NCBI RefSeq assembly: GCF_014200045.1
Contig: NZ_JACHOV010000015.1
Location: 1 to 37,632, forward strand
Length of the DNA stretch: 37,632 nt
Direction: 5' to 3'
Source: Rhizorhapis suberifaciens
GTDB lineage: Bacteria > Pseudomonadota > Alphaproteobacteria > Sphingomonadales > Sphingomonadaceae
How positions within the stretch are numbered: the stretch's first letter is position 1; each line of letters starts with the position of its first letter. Below the pieces are notes generated by a model. The model saw nothing but the letters and a program-made list of their open reading frames with translations. It ran no database searches and was not told the DNA's origin. Position numbers and translations under genes: made by a program. Shown in pieces: positions 16,052-24,497 of this stretch.

Positions 16052-17263
16052 TCAGATTTCCGGCATGTTATTGATGTTGGATTTTCCTCCCGTTAAGGCG
16101 CGGCCGAGCAGTTCCAGCGACAAGCCGGAGTTGAGAGCGTTGTGACGTGAGCCGATATTCAGATCCCGCCAGAAGCCCTGAATTCTGTTGCTCAACACGA
16201 AGGCGCCAGGACCCGCAATGTCCAGCAACGTTTCCGACGCCTCGCGCAACAGGCGCATGGCATAGCCGCAGTCGACCTGCGTCCTGACCTTCTCCATCTT
16301 CGTGACCTCGCGCTCCTGCGCAACGCGGTCGAGGACATCGCAGGCGCGATAAACGTGCATCCAAGCCGAATCGATCTTGATGGCGGCTTCCCCCAGCCTG
16401 GCAAGCAATAATTGGGAATCGGATTGGCGGCCATACTGCCAACCGATAATGGGGCGGTCGTTCATCTTTTGCCGGACAGCTTCAAGCATCCCTTCCGCCG
16501 CGCCCAGCATGGAAGGAAGGACAGTGAGCCCGAACTGTGGTTCGACTGGCCAGAAATCGCGCGCTTCGGCGTGGCTTTCCCCGACCAGCCCGGCCATGTT
16601 CGCCATGTCGCTGTCTCGTATGAAAAGATCGGCGGGGACGAAATGATTGTCGGCCTTCACCCGGTTGCTGCCTGAGGCGGACAGTCCGGCCACATTCCAG
16701 TCCCTGATGATCTCGACACTTTTATCGGACAAATCGATGAAGGCAAAGCCGGAGTCCACCTGCACGCCTTTGTCGTCGCGGACTACCACGCCGCACCACG
16801 CCCAGTTGGAATGAAGACATCCGGACGCATAAGGCCACTGCCCGGAGACGGAATATCCCTCGCCAGACCGGATGGCGATCCCGGATTTCGCCCCCACAAA
16901 ACAGCAAAGCTCGTCACCCTTCGTGAAAAGCAGCTGTCGTTGTGCTTCAGGCAGGGAAGCCACCGTGCCAGTCGCCCCCGTCACGATGCCGTAAGCCCAG
17001 GCAGAACCAGGGCAGGTTTTGCCAATCTCGGCGACGGTTTCGACGAAAGTCCGCATCGATGCGCCTTCGCCGCCTACACGTTTTGCAGCGGTGATCCAAA
17101 AAAGCCCTGCGGACTTCAATGCATCGAACACTGGCGGCGCGATGCAGCCTTGCTGCTCCGCATATTCCACATGCTTCGCGATCAGCGGCTGAAGGGCTTG
17201 CGCCCGCTCGACAGCATTCAGCGCGACATTAGCCTCAAGTCCGATATCATTCAGTTGAGCCAT
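16052..17263 (-). CDS. Acyl-CoA-dehydrogenase-fold flavin monooxygenase (HsaA/DszC-like), second copy
   Basis: A 403-residue group D flavin oxygenase. N-terminal helices include LKSAGLFWITAAKRVGGEGA and CPGSAWAYGIVTG; the beta domain has GYSVSGQWPYASGCLHSNWA and LSASGSNRVKADNHFVP; the C-terminal bundle ends with FWRDLNIGSRHNALNS, matching the 'RD.....RH' flavin-site motif of HsaA-type enzymes. It would use reduced flavin supplied by a separate reductase to hydroxylate an aromatic or similar substrate. It is only distantly similar to the copy at 4007-5212, so this is not a recent duplication. It is downstream of an alpha/beta hydrolase and an MFS transporter on the same strand, a plausible uptake-oxidation-hydrolysis set. 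Confidence 0.87.
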   Translation of the reverse strand: MAQLNDIGLEANVALNAVERAQALQPLIAKHVEYAEQQGCIAPPVFDALKSAGLFWITAAKRVGGEGASMRTFVETVAEIGKTCPGSAWAYGIVTGATGTVASLPEAQRQLLFTKGDELCCFVGAKSGIAIRSGEGYSVSGQWPYASGCLHSNWAWCGVVVRDDKGVQVDSGFAFIDLSDKSVEIIRDWNVAGLSASGSNRVKADNHFVPADLFIRDSDMANMAGLVGESHAEARDFWPVEPQFGLTVLPSMLGAAEGMLEAVRQKMNDRPIIGWQYGRQSDSQLLLARLGEAAIKIDSAWMHVYRACDVLDRVAQEREVTKMEKVRTQVDCGYAMRLLREASETLLDIAGPGAFVLSNRIQGFWRDLNIGSRHNALNSGLSLELLGRALTGGKSNINNMPEI

Positions 17264-17373
17264 CTTGAAGTCCTTTCAATGGGAATGCGCCTGGTCCGCA
17301 TCAGTCCGCCGCGGTGCGGCCTGTCGTTGCTCGCCCGCCGCGGCTCCCCGTTAAGCCAAAGCTGAGACGCTAA

Positions 17374-18261
17374 CTAAAATCCAGATCTTTGTCGCAGCCA
17401 TTGGATCGTCAGTCGGGCAAGTGCAATGCGCTTGGTGAGAAAGCTGTGATCACTATCGAGGATCACCTCGTCGAAACCTTGCACGCCGGCATCGCGCATC
17501 GCCTTCGCAATTGGCCTATGACAATTATCAAGTGGCGCGACCGTGTCCCGTAGCGCGCCGACAAGGAGAACGTTCTTGTTTACCAGACGCGGCGCCTGAT
17601 CCATGGGCCGCATGCGAGCATAATCAGCGGGAGTCATGGCGCTCAGCGCTCCCTCCAGATCGATCCGATTGGCACTCAAAGCCTTTATTTTTTCAAAACT
17701 GGTCTTGGCCTCTTTCATAGCTTCCGGAGTTTGCGAAGGTGTCATGCTATTCGCCGCCACCGCGATAACGGATTGAATGTGCGGATCCTCGGCACACGCC
17801 GTTATGCTCACATTGCCGCCACCGCCGCTCAGCCCCATTACCGCGATCCGCTTCGGATCGGTTCGCCAAGCACGACCTTGCCCGGTCTTGATTTGTCCGT
17901 CGGACGTAGATCGGACATATGTTGCGGCGGCCAACAAATCGTCGGCCGCGCTCATCAGCGTATATCGATGCTGGTTGTCCCACATGCCTCGAGGATGAAA
18001 GGTCATCACATTGATGCCTGCCGTCATCAGCGGAATAATTACGCTTTCCAGCCGATCGCCGCCGTACCACTGCGGGCTGAGAATGACCGTCCCCTTTGGG
18101 TCCCGGCCCTGCGCGATCCAGACCGTGGCGTGGACAACGGAGCCCTGGCTGATGAAGTGGGTGACGAATTGCTCAAACGGAAAGTCAGGATCAAGAACGC
18201 AGGGATCACAAATAGTCGAGTCCATCAGGCGGTTGGAATTGAATGTCGGATTATCAATCAT
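17374..18261 (-). CDS. Alpha/beta hydrolase
   Basis: A 295-residue alpha/beta hydrolase. The nucleophile elbow is GLSGGGG with Ser145 (nucleophile), the acid is probably Asp239 in VGALRDTVAP, and the base His272 in DSDHSF. The strand TVILSPQWYGGDRLESVIIP resembles the oxyanion region of dienelactone-hydrolase/acetyl-esterase relatives. AGAGAGGA precedes the ATG. It lies 110 bases before the oxygenase gene at 16052-17263 and probably acts in the same pathway, for example on an ester, lactone or C-C bond of a ring-cleavage product; which of these cannot be decided from sequence. Just upstream on the minus strand is TGATACATTAATATCA, a perfect-arm inverted repeat (about 18277-18292). Confidence 0.85.
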   Translation of the reverse strand: MIDNPTFNSNRLMDSTICDPCVLDPDFPFEQFVTHFISQGSVVHATVWIAQGRDPKGTVILSPQWYGGDRLESVIIPLMTAGINVMTFHPRGMWDNQHRYTLMSAADDLLAAATYVRSTSDGQIKTGQGRAWRTDPKRIAVMGLSGGGGNVSITACAEDPHIQSVIAVAANSMTPSQTPEAMKEAKTSFEKIKALSANRIDLEGALSAMTPADYARMRPMDQAPRLVNKNVLLVGALRDTVAPLDNCHRPIAKAMRDAGVQGFDEVILDSDHSFLTKRIALARLTIQWLRQRSGF

Positions 18262-18276
18262 TCCGAAGTCCTCTCT

Positions 18277-18292
18277 TGATATTAATGTATCA
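18277..18292. promoter_or_regulatory. Short inverted repeat upstream of hydrolase
   Basis: TGATA and TATCA arms flank a CATTAA core in the 57-base gap between the MFS and hydrolase genes, 16-31 bases before the hydrolase ATG. Its core ATTAATGTAT (plus strand 18281-18290) is identical to the core of the palindrome at 24422-24454 next to the TetR gene, so it may be a second site for that repressor. Confidence 0.35.
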
Positions 18293-18318
18293 CCATCTGG
18301 CCTCGCAAGGGCGTGAGC

Positions 18319-19701
18319 TTAGCCTCCGGATTTAGTCTTATGCGCCATCCGCCGGTACGCACCCTCATTGAGGCCGAAGCCGCAGACCGCCAGGCCAACC
18401 AGTGAAATGGGCAGCACCAGAGTCAGTAGCGACCAACCGAGCATTGCCCCCGATTGAAAGAAGGCATCCGTAATCGCGCCCACGAGAGTCGGTCCCAACC
18501 CTATGCTACACAGGGCAAGGATGAGATATTGCAGGGCGATAATCTGGCCGCGCATATTCGCCGGCACCGCTTCCTGAAGCGCGAGAGGCGTTGCGCTCTG
18601 CACCATCGCGACACCGAACACTATCACCCCGAAGAACAGAATCGCGAGCCAGGGCCCAGACGTGAGACCAAAGACTGACGCCGGCAACAGGGTCACGAAG
18701 CCAAAAAACATCGGGCGCGTTCGCGCGTTCAGCCTTCCGCTCTTGGTCGTGCGATCGGAAATCGCGCCGCCGAGCAGCGTGCCTATTATCGATCCGATGA
18801 TCATGGCTCCGCCGATCGGCCATCCAGTGCTCGCAGGCGGAAGATCGAAACGGCGTTCGAGCAGCGTGGGCGCCCAGGCGCCCGCGCCATAGCCCGCCAA
18901 CGCGGCAAGGGTGCCAGCCGCAGAGATCCGGATCAGCAGCGCCTTATGTTTCCATACGTAACCGAAAAATTCGCGGAACGATACGACGTCGCCGGCAATC
19001 GCACCGCGCCGCGCCGGCTCTTTGATCGTCAGCATGAGCAAACATGCAAAGAGGCCCGGCAGGCCCGCGAACAGGAACAGGAGCCGCCAGGGCTCAAGGT
19101 TCATCATCCCGCCCAAACTCAGGCCCGCCGAGGGCATCAAGCCAAGCAGGAGGCCGCCAAGAAGAAGGGACCCGCCTCCCCCCACCGCCATCGCCATATA
19201 GTAGATGCCCGTCGCGCGGCCGCGCTTGTGCGGCTCGAAAAAGTCGATGAGGAGCGAATAGGCGGCCGGCCCGAGCACGGCTTCGCCGATGCCGACGCCG
19301 GTTCGCAGCACGAGCAGTTGGCCATAGCTGCCGGCGAAGGCCGAGAGCGACGTAAGCAGGCTCCAGCCCAGCAGTCCGAACAATATGATGTTCCGGCGGT
19401 TTCTGCGATCGACAAGCCGGCCAAAGGGAATGCCGAAAATGGCGTATGTCAGAGCGAAACCATAGCCGTGCAGGAGGCCGAACTGCGTGTCGCTGATATC
19501 AAACTCGCTCTTCAACGGCGTGACAATGATCGTTGTGATGTGTCGATCAAGTTGTGACAGGAGCGTGACGACACAGAGAATGGCCAGGGCGTACCACGCC
19601 GCCTGAACTCCCAATGACTCTTCCGAAGGCGCCGTTGATGGCCGGCAGGTCTTTGCTTCGGCCTGTGTGGGGATTAAGGCAGATTCCGCTTCGGCACCCA
19701 T
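18319..19701 (-). CDS. MFS transporter
   Basis: A 460-residue major facilitator with about 12 predicted transmembrane helices. Recognisable parts are the loop 2-3 motif GIPFGRLVDRRNRRNIILFG (MFS motif A-like), GVGIGEAVLGPAAYSLLIDF on helix 5 (motif C-like) and, in the second half, LLGGAISDRTTKSGRL, the related loop 8-9. The layout resembles the aromatic-acid/spinster-like MFS transporters of sphingomonads. The ATG at 19701 with AAGGA eight bases upstream is preferred over the longer frame to 19761. It is transcribed towards the hydrolase and second oxygenase genes and probably imports the substrate, or exports an intermediate, across the inner membrane. Confidence 0.9.
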   Translation of the reverse strand: MGAEAESALIPTQAEAKTCRPSTAPSEESLGVQAAWYALAILCVVTLLSQLDRHITTIIVTPLKSEFDISDTQFGLLHGYGFALTYAIFGIPFGRLVDRRNRRNIILFGLLGWSLLTSLSAFAGSYGQLLVLRTGVGIGEAVLGPAAYSLLIDFFEPHKRGRATGIYYMAMAVGGGGSLLLGGLLLGLMPSAGLSLGGMMNLEPWRLLFLFAGLPGLFACLLMLTIKEPARRGAIAGDVVSFREFFGYVWKHKALLIRISAAGTLAALAGYGAGAWAPTLLERRFDLPPASTGWPIGGAMIIGSIIGTLLGGAISDRTTKSGRLNARTRPMFFGFVTLLPASVFGLTSGPWLAILFFGVIVFGVAMVQSATPLALQEAVPANMRGQIIALQYLILALCSIGLGPTLVGAITDAFFQSGAMLGWSLLTLVLPISLVGLAVCGFGLNEGAYRRMAHKTKSGG

Positions 19702-19885
19702 TATATCAATCCTTGTAAGCAATAGCCTTGCCGGCATGGCCCAGTCGAGAACGAAACGCAATCTTGCTTAGACTTGCGCCTGAGGCCCCTCGCCCACCGC
19801 GAACGAGGAATGCCGAGAAGCGAGCAAGCCAATATAACTCATACCCGCTGCCCTGCCAGCGCGACAGGCTTATCGACAGGTCGAG

Positions 19886-22093
19886 CTAAAATCTGTAGCT
19901 CGCCTCGGCACCAAACGTGCGCGGTTCAGCCCAGACCGCTTGATCCTGGGCGGTGAAGCCATTGAAATAGGCAGTGGCGTAGTAGTCCTTATTCGCGATG
20001 TTCTTGGCGAACAGGCGAAGAGTGAATTTTTCGCTCTCAGGTGTGTAGGTCAAGTACGCATTCTGCACGCTATAGGCAGACTGTGTCAGCAGCGGCGCAT
20101 CGAACTCGGAATAACCGTCCTTGCCGCTCCAGTATGATTCTCCGCGCAGCACCAGCTCGCCACCAGCGACATCGGCGGTATATTGCAGGCCGACATTGAG
20201 AGAATAGGGCGCTGCTCGATTGAGCCAGTTTCCCGACAGATCCTGGTTACGCGTAGGATCGGTGACTGGACGTGGATCAGCCGCGCTGCAAGCGCCGAGG
20301 AATGCCCGGTTGTTGCAATTCACGAAATCGGTGTATTTGGCGCTCTGCACCATGCCCGAGATGCTCAATTGCAGCCGATCGACAATCTCGGCATCCAGGC
20401 TGGCCTCTATGCCCTTGATCTTGGATTCCGCGGCATTCTGTACCGTGAATCCGCCGGCCGTACCCAGCGTCTTCTGGACCTGGATATTGCCGTACTTGTA
20501 CCAGTAGCCGGCAATGTTGAAACGGACCCTGTTGTCAAACAACTGCGTCTTCAGGCCAACTTCGAAACCCTTGATCGATTCGGGTTCGAAGTCGTTTCCG
20601 CAGGTGCCCAGTGCGACGCCGCCAGCCTTGAAGCCCTTCTGATAGTTGCCATAGGCCATGATATTATCGGTAACATCATATTGAAGGCCGGCCTTGGGAG
20701 TCCAGGCGGTGAACTTCTGATCTTTGAATATTTCCGCCAAGCAGTTGGGAATACGGCGGTTAGTTGTTTTCTTCTTGTCTTCGTTGTAGCGAACGCCACC
20801 AAGCAACCTCAACCTGTCAGTGACGTTCAATGTTTGATCCGTAAAGAAGGAAATTGAACGAGATTTCAGAAAATTATCTGTATCGAAAAACTTTGCATAA
20901 GGCCCGCCAAACGGATTGCCAAATATTTGCGTGGCACCAAAAGCATTATCGTGGAAATAAAATATTCCGAAAACAGAATTAAGTCTGTCGTCGAACATCA
21001 CTGTATTCAGGTTCAACTCCTGAGTGTATGTATCGGAGTGATATTGATTGAAGACATCCTGCAGATCCCCCGGGCTTGACTCAAGATCGAGATCCATGTT
21101 GTTCTTGTACTTCTTATAGGCGGAAATCGACGTCAGCTTCACATCGTCGCTCACATCCCAGCGTATGGTCGCGGATGCGCTGTAATCCTTGCTGTCGTTT
21201 CGGCCCGGAAATTTGGCAGCCACCTTGCGAGGCTCGAAGGTCTGGCCGGCCATCTGCGCCGCCCGGGTCGCATTGAGGGACGGGCCCAAAGCGGTGGGCT
21301 GGAACGATGAACGGGTGCTTGCGAATGACCCTTCCAGGTCGATCTGAAGGGTGTCCGTCGGCTGAAATGCCAGCACGCCCCGAATGCCGACAATCTTCTC
21401 CTCGTGGAAGCTGGATTTGCTCGCGCCCGGAAGGACATTTTTGATGAAGCCCTTGTCCCGGTTGTCCCACAGGCCGGAAATGCGAAAACCGACTGTGTCG
21501 CTGATCGGACCGGAGATATGGCCCTTGAGCCCGTAGCTCTCGTAATTGCCGATCTTGCCGGTAATTTCGGCCTCCATCTCGTCGGTTGGCCTTCGCAGGA
21601 TGTAGTTGATCACGCCGCCGGTTGCGTTGCGGCCGTACAGCGTGCCCTGGGGCCCGGACAGCACCTCTACCCGCTCAAGATCCATCAGCGCGAGGTTGAG
21701 GGCGTGCGAGCGCGCCTGGTAGACGCCATTGACGTGCACCGCGACTGAAGGATCCTCGAAGCCGCTCGTCAGATTCGTGCTGATGCCGCGAAGAGCCAGG
21801 CTGTTGCTGCCGTAGGTATAGCCTACCTGCATCGAGGGAACCAGCGAGATCAGATCGGTCAAGCCATTGATCTGTCTGGTTTCCACGTCCTGCTGAGAGA
21901 AGGCGGCGATCGTCGCCGGGACATCCTGAATGCTTTCCGAGCGCTTCAGGGCGGTTACGATGATGTCCTGGACACCCACTGGAGTGCCGTCCGCCGGGGC
22001 CTGAGCAGAGACATGCTTTGCACCTGCTCCAATTGACAAAGCCAAACAGAGTGGCATAAGCGAGGATGACCGCAAAATTCTTGCCTTATACAT
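19886..22093 (-). CDS. TonB-dependent outer-membrane receptor 2
   Basis: A 735-residue receptor. A signal peptide occupies about the first 30 residues (MYKARILRSSSLMPLCLALS, ending HVSA before QAPAD). VQDIIVTALKRSESIQDVPA marks the TonB box and plug start; LSGPQGTLYGRNATGGVINY marks the plug end. The barrel includes GYWYKYGNIQVQKTLG and LLGGVRYNEDKK, and the protein ends FGAEASYRF with terminal Phe. The ATG at 22093 follows GGGGAGGA; the upstream TTG is not used. It is less like receptors 1 and 3, with LSGPQG instead of LRGPQG. It heads the minus-strand block ahead of the MFS gene, suggesting outer- and inner-membrane uptake of one substrate. Confidence 0.94.
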   Translation of the reverse strand: MYKARILRSSSLMPLCLALSIGAGAKHVSAQAPADGTPVGVQDIIVTALKRSESIQDVPATIAAFSQQDVETRQINGLTDLISLVPSMQVGYTYGSNSLALRGISTNLTSGFEDPSVAVHVNGVYQARSHALNLALMDLERVEVLSGPQGTLYGRNATGGVINYILRRPTDEMEAEITGKIGNYESYGLKGHISGPISDTVGFRISGLWDNRDKGFIKNVLPGASKSSFHEEKIVGIRGVLAFQPTDTLQIDLEGSFASTRSSFQPTALGPSLNATRAAQMAGQTFEPRKVAAKFPGRNDSKDYSASATIRWDVSDDVKLTSISAYKKYKNNMDLDLESSPGDLQDVFNQYHSDTYTQELNLNTVMFDDRLNSVFGIFYFHDNAFGATQIFGNPFGGPYAKFFDTDNFLKSRSISFFTDQTLNVTDRLRLLGGVRYNEDKKKTTNRRIPNCLAEIFKDQKFTAWTPKAGLQYDVTDNIMAYGNYQKGFKAGGVALGTCGNDFEPESIKGFEVGLKTQLFDNRVRFNIAGYWYKYGNIQVQKTLGTAGGFTVQNAAESKIKGIEASLDAEIVDRLQLSISGMVQSAKYTDFVNCNNRAFLGACSAADPRPVTDPTRNQDLSGNWLNRAAPYSLNVGLQYTADVAGGELVLRGESYWSGKDGYSEFDAPLLTQSAYSVQNAYLTYTPESEKFTLRLFAKNIANKDYYATAYFNGFTAQDQAVWAEPRTFGAEASYRF

Positions 22094-22548
22094 AGCATTC
22101 CTCCCCAATTTATGTCTTCTTGTCTGTTTTTACTAACCTTTTGATATCAGTACTATACGGTATTCTACGTGCGCCGAAATCCTCGCGCATGGTAGCACCC
22201 AACTTTCGACCATTATTGTCGCTTAAGTATTCGCCGCAACTCGCATGCGCGATGATCAGCCATTCCGTCTGAAAACGTCAGTGAGCGCATCGTGGAAAGT
22301 ACTGGCGCCGCCTTCGATTACTATGCCGAACACGCTCGTCCGCCATCTCATCTCCCTTCGACGACCCGCACCTTGCGGGATACCGAGCCTTCGGAAGCTC
22401 TAACAACTCCTAAAGAGTCTTCGTCAGTTGCCATCTAGTAAACATGCCCTATTGCGGAGATCAATTGAGTTTTGCAAAACTTCGACGTTTGCAGCGTTCA
22501 TGAATCCCGACCGCCCTGCCAATAATGCGTCGCCGATCGGCGGACGCG
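22094..22548. other. Intergenic region, receptor 2 promoter side
   Basis: This 455-base gap carries no convincing complete gene. Near the receptor end, TTTTTACTAACC and AGTACTATACGG (about 22127-22160) are AT-rich and could hold the receptor promoter. On the plus strand, about 22262-22437 gives a short translation with STGAAFDYYAEHA that weakly recalls an aldehyde dehydrogenase helix, but it is too short to call. Confidence 0.4.
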
Positions 22549-22947
22549 CTACCTTTCGCACAGCTTTCGCCCCTTAAACGCTTCCGCCTTTGACGGCGCG
22601 ACGGAACGCCCACAGCCGGTTTCAGATGTCCCGAAGGAGGGCGTCAAACCAAGACTGAAGACCTTTCCGGGATTGAGCGTATCCTTGAGGTCCATCATCG
22701 ATTTGAGGCGGCGCATAGGATCGATTTCGGCGCCGGTTCTGCTGACATCGAGATAGGCCAGCTTTTCCAGTCCAATGCCATGTTCGGCCGAGATGCTGCC
22801 GCCAGGGGGCCGGAGCAGTTCGTAGATCATTTGGCCGATCTCCGAATGATCGTCCCGGGAGCCGGTATAAGCAAAGAGGTGAAGATTATCGTCAGCGATA
22901 TGCCCAAAGACCACCAAGGCCCCAGCGCGCCTGCTGTGGGCTAACAC
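22549..22947 (-). pseudogene. FAD-linked oxidase C-terminal domain, truncated
   Basis: The first 105 residues match the C-terminal domain of GlcD/D-lactate-dehydrogenase/vanillyl-alcohol-oxidase-like FAD enzymes: ALVVFGHIADDNLHLFAYTG, then PPGGSISAEHGIGLEKLAYL with the conserved 'GGS.S.EHGIG', and finally MMDLKDTLNPGKVF. The FAD-binding PP domain and most of the cap (about 350 residues) are missing upstream, where no in-frame coding sequence continues. After NPGKVF an extra tail of about 35 residues does not look like the family. The gene is therefore a 5'-truncated remnant, although a frame is still open. Confidence 0.8.
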
Positions 22948-23023
22948 TGGGAGTTCTTAGGCGACTTCGCTCTCGATTTCGGTCGCTCTGAAAGTCAGAT
23001 GAATATTTGAGGTCTTTGATTTA

Positions 23024-24358
23024 TCAGGATCTTAAACGATGAGGAGGGCTTTTGAGGCCGAGATGCTCGCGGAGTGTCTTGCCTTCATATTCGGTGCGGA
23101 ACAGCCCGCGGCGCTGTAGTTCCGGCACGACTTTGGTGCCGAAGTCGCTCATTCCGGTCGCCAGCGGGAAAAGCATCATGAACCCGTCGGCCACGCCTGC
23201 GGTGAACCACTCCTCCATCACATCCGCTACCTGATTAGCCGTGCCGTGGATCGTGTTCGCCGAACGAGACTGGCAAAATTTGTAATAAAGCTCACGTACC
23301 GTCATCGGCCTTTCCGCTAGCCACTCGTGGAGCAGCGCATCCGCGGATTTGCTGGAGTTGGCGTCTTGTGGAAGCCGATCGACCGTGACGTAGTCGTCAA
23401 TGTCAAGGTCCATGACGTCAGTCTCTAAATCAACCGAAACCATATGCTTGATCGCTTGAGGGTGAAGCATGTGCTGCATTTCTGCGAACGCGTCGGCAGC
23501 CTCTTGGGCGGTGTCACGAACAATCACATTCAATGCGCTCAGAACCCGCATCTCGTCGCGTTCACGGCCGTATTTCATCATCCGTTGCTTGATGTCTTCG
23601 TAAAACTCTCGAGCCTTCTCAAGCGTACCATTGATCGAAAAAATCACTTCTCCAAATCTCGCACCAAAGTCCTTGCCGTCGCCGGAAGAACCGGCCTGGA
23701 AGAGCACGGGGTAGCCTTGCGGCGGCCTCGCGAGATTCAAGGGGCCACGGACCTTGTAATACTCACCCGCATGGTTGAGAGCGTGAATCTTTGCCGGATC
23801 GAAATAGTATCCCGATTCCACATCACGGCAGAACGCATCGTCTTCATAGCTGTCCCAAAGCCCGAGCACCACTTCGGTAAATTCGTGAGCGCGGTGATAC
23901 CGGTCTGCGTGCCCGATGGATTCCTGGCCAAAATTGGGCGCCGCCAGAGGGTGCCGGCCAGTCACGATGTTCCAACCGAAACGCCCGCCGCTGATGTGAT
24001 CGACAGACGCCGCGAGACGGGCAAGGTTAAAGGGTTCCCAGAAGCTGGTGCAGGCAGTGGAGGCCAACCCTATCCGCGACGTCAATTGTGACAGAGCCGC
24101 CATTTGCGTAAACGGCTCTAGCATGTTGGCATAAGTGCTGTTTCGCGCGACTGCATCGAGCGGCCCCGGGCGGATGGAAGACGAGTCCGCCTGAAAGATA
24201 AAGTCGAGCTTGGCCGCTTCCGCTTCCTGCGCCATTTTTGCGAAGTGCTTGATATCGTTTGCGATGTCCGGCTGGTCAGCAAATTTCTGCCACCCCGCAG
24301 CGTGAGTGCCAGCAGATTCAATCAACCATCCGATCGCCATTTTCCGCTGTGCGGGCAT
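23024..24358 (-). CDS. LLM-class flavin monooxygenase, NtaA/SnaA/DszA family
   Basis: A 444-residue luciferase-fold (TIM-barrel) monooxygenase, of the usual length for the NtaA/SnaA/DszA/SoxA branch. Signature segments are LDFIFQADSSSIRPGPLDAV, HISGGRFGWNIVTGRHPLAA followed by PNFGQ, DPAKIHALNHAGEYYKVRGP, and PPQGYPVLFQAGSSGDGKDF ('P.QG.PV..QAG.S..G..F'). The family uses FMNH2 from a partner reductase to open C-N or C-S bonds or oxidise related groups (nitrilotriacetate, dibenzothiophene sulfone, pristinamycin). Which bond is attacked here is unknown. It is divergent from a TetR repressor gene across a 139-base gap with a palindrome, so it is probably the main target of that regulator. Confidence 0.93.
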   Translation of the reverse strand: MPAQRKMAIGWLIESAGTHAAGWQKFADQPDIANDIKHFAKMAQEAEAAKLDFIFQADSSSIRPGPLDAVARNSTYANMLEPFTQMAALSQLTSRIGLASTACTSFWEPFNLARLAASVDHISGGRFGWNIVTGRHPLAAPNFGQESIGHADRYHRAHEFTEVVLGLWDSYEDDAFCRDVESGYYFDPAKIHALNHAGEYYKVRGPLNLARPPQGYPVLFQAGSSGDGKDFGARFGEVIFSINGTLEKAREFYEDIKQRMMKYGRERDEMRVLSALNVIVRDTAQEAADAFAEMQHMLHPQAIKHMVSVDLETDVMDLDIDDYVTVDRLPQDANSSKSADALLHEWLAERPMTVRELYYKFCQSRSANTIHGTANQVADVMEEWFTAGVADGFMMLFPLATGMSDFGTKVVPELQRRGLFRTEYEGKTLREHLGLKSPPHRLRS

Positions 24359-24421
24359 AGAGGCATCCTCTCATAAAAAGACCCGGCAGCTCGCGAAGCG
24401 ATTTTCCAGCTTTACCGGTTT

Positions 24422-24454
24422 CCTAATGACATCCATTAATGTATGTCCATTAGG
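24422..24454. promoter_or_regulatory. 33-bp near-palindrome, probable TetR operator
   Basis: Outer arms CCTAATG (24422-24428) and CATTAGG (24448-24454) are exact inverted copies; ACAT/ATGT blocks and a CATTAATG core continue the dyad. It lies in the 139-base gap between the monooxygenase start (24358) and the TetR start (24498), the classic place for an operator shared by a divergent TetR pair. Confidence 0.7.
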
Positions 24455-24497
24455 CTCGATACGCAAGCCGGAACTGGGGTTGAGCTGTGGAGGAATA

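Noticed and set aside
22262-22437. Short plus-strand frame with STGAAFDYYAEHA, weakly like an aldehyde dehydrogenase helix
   Set aside because: Too short, with stops on both sides and no second motif.
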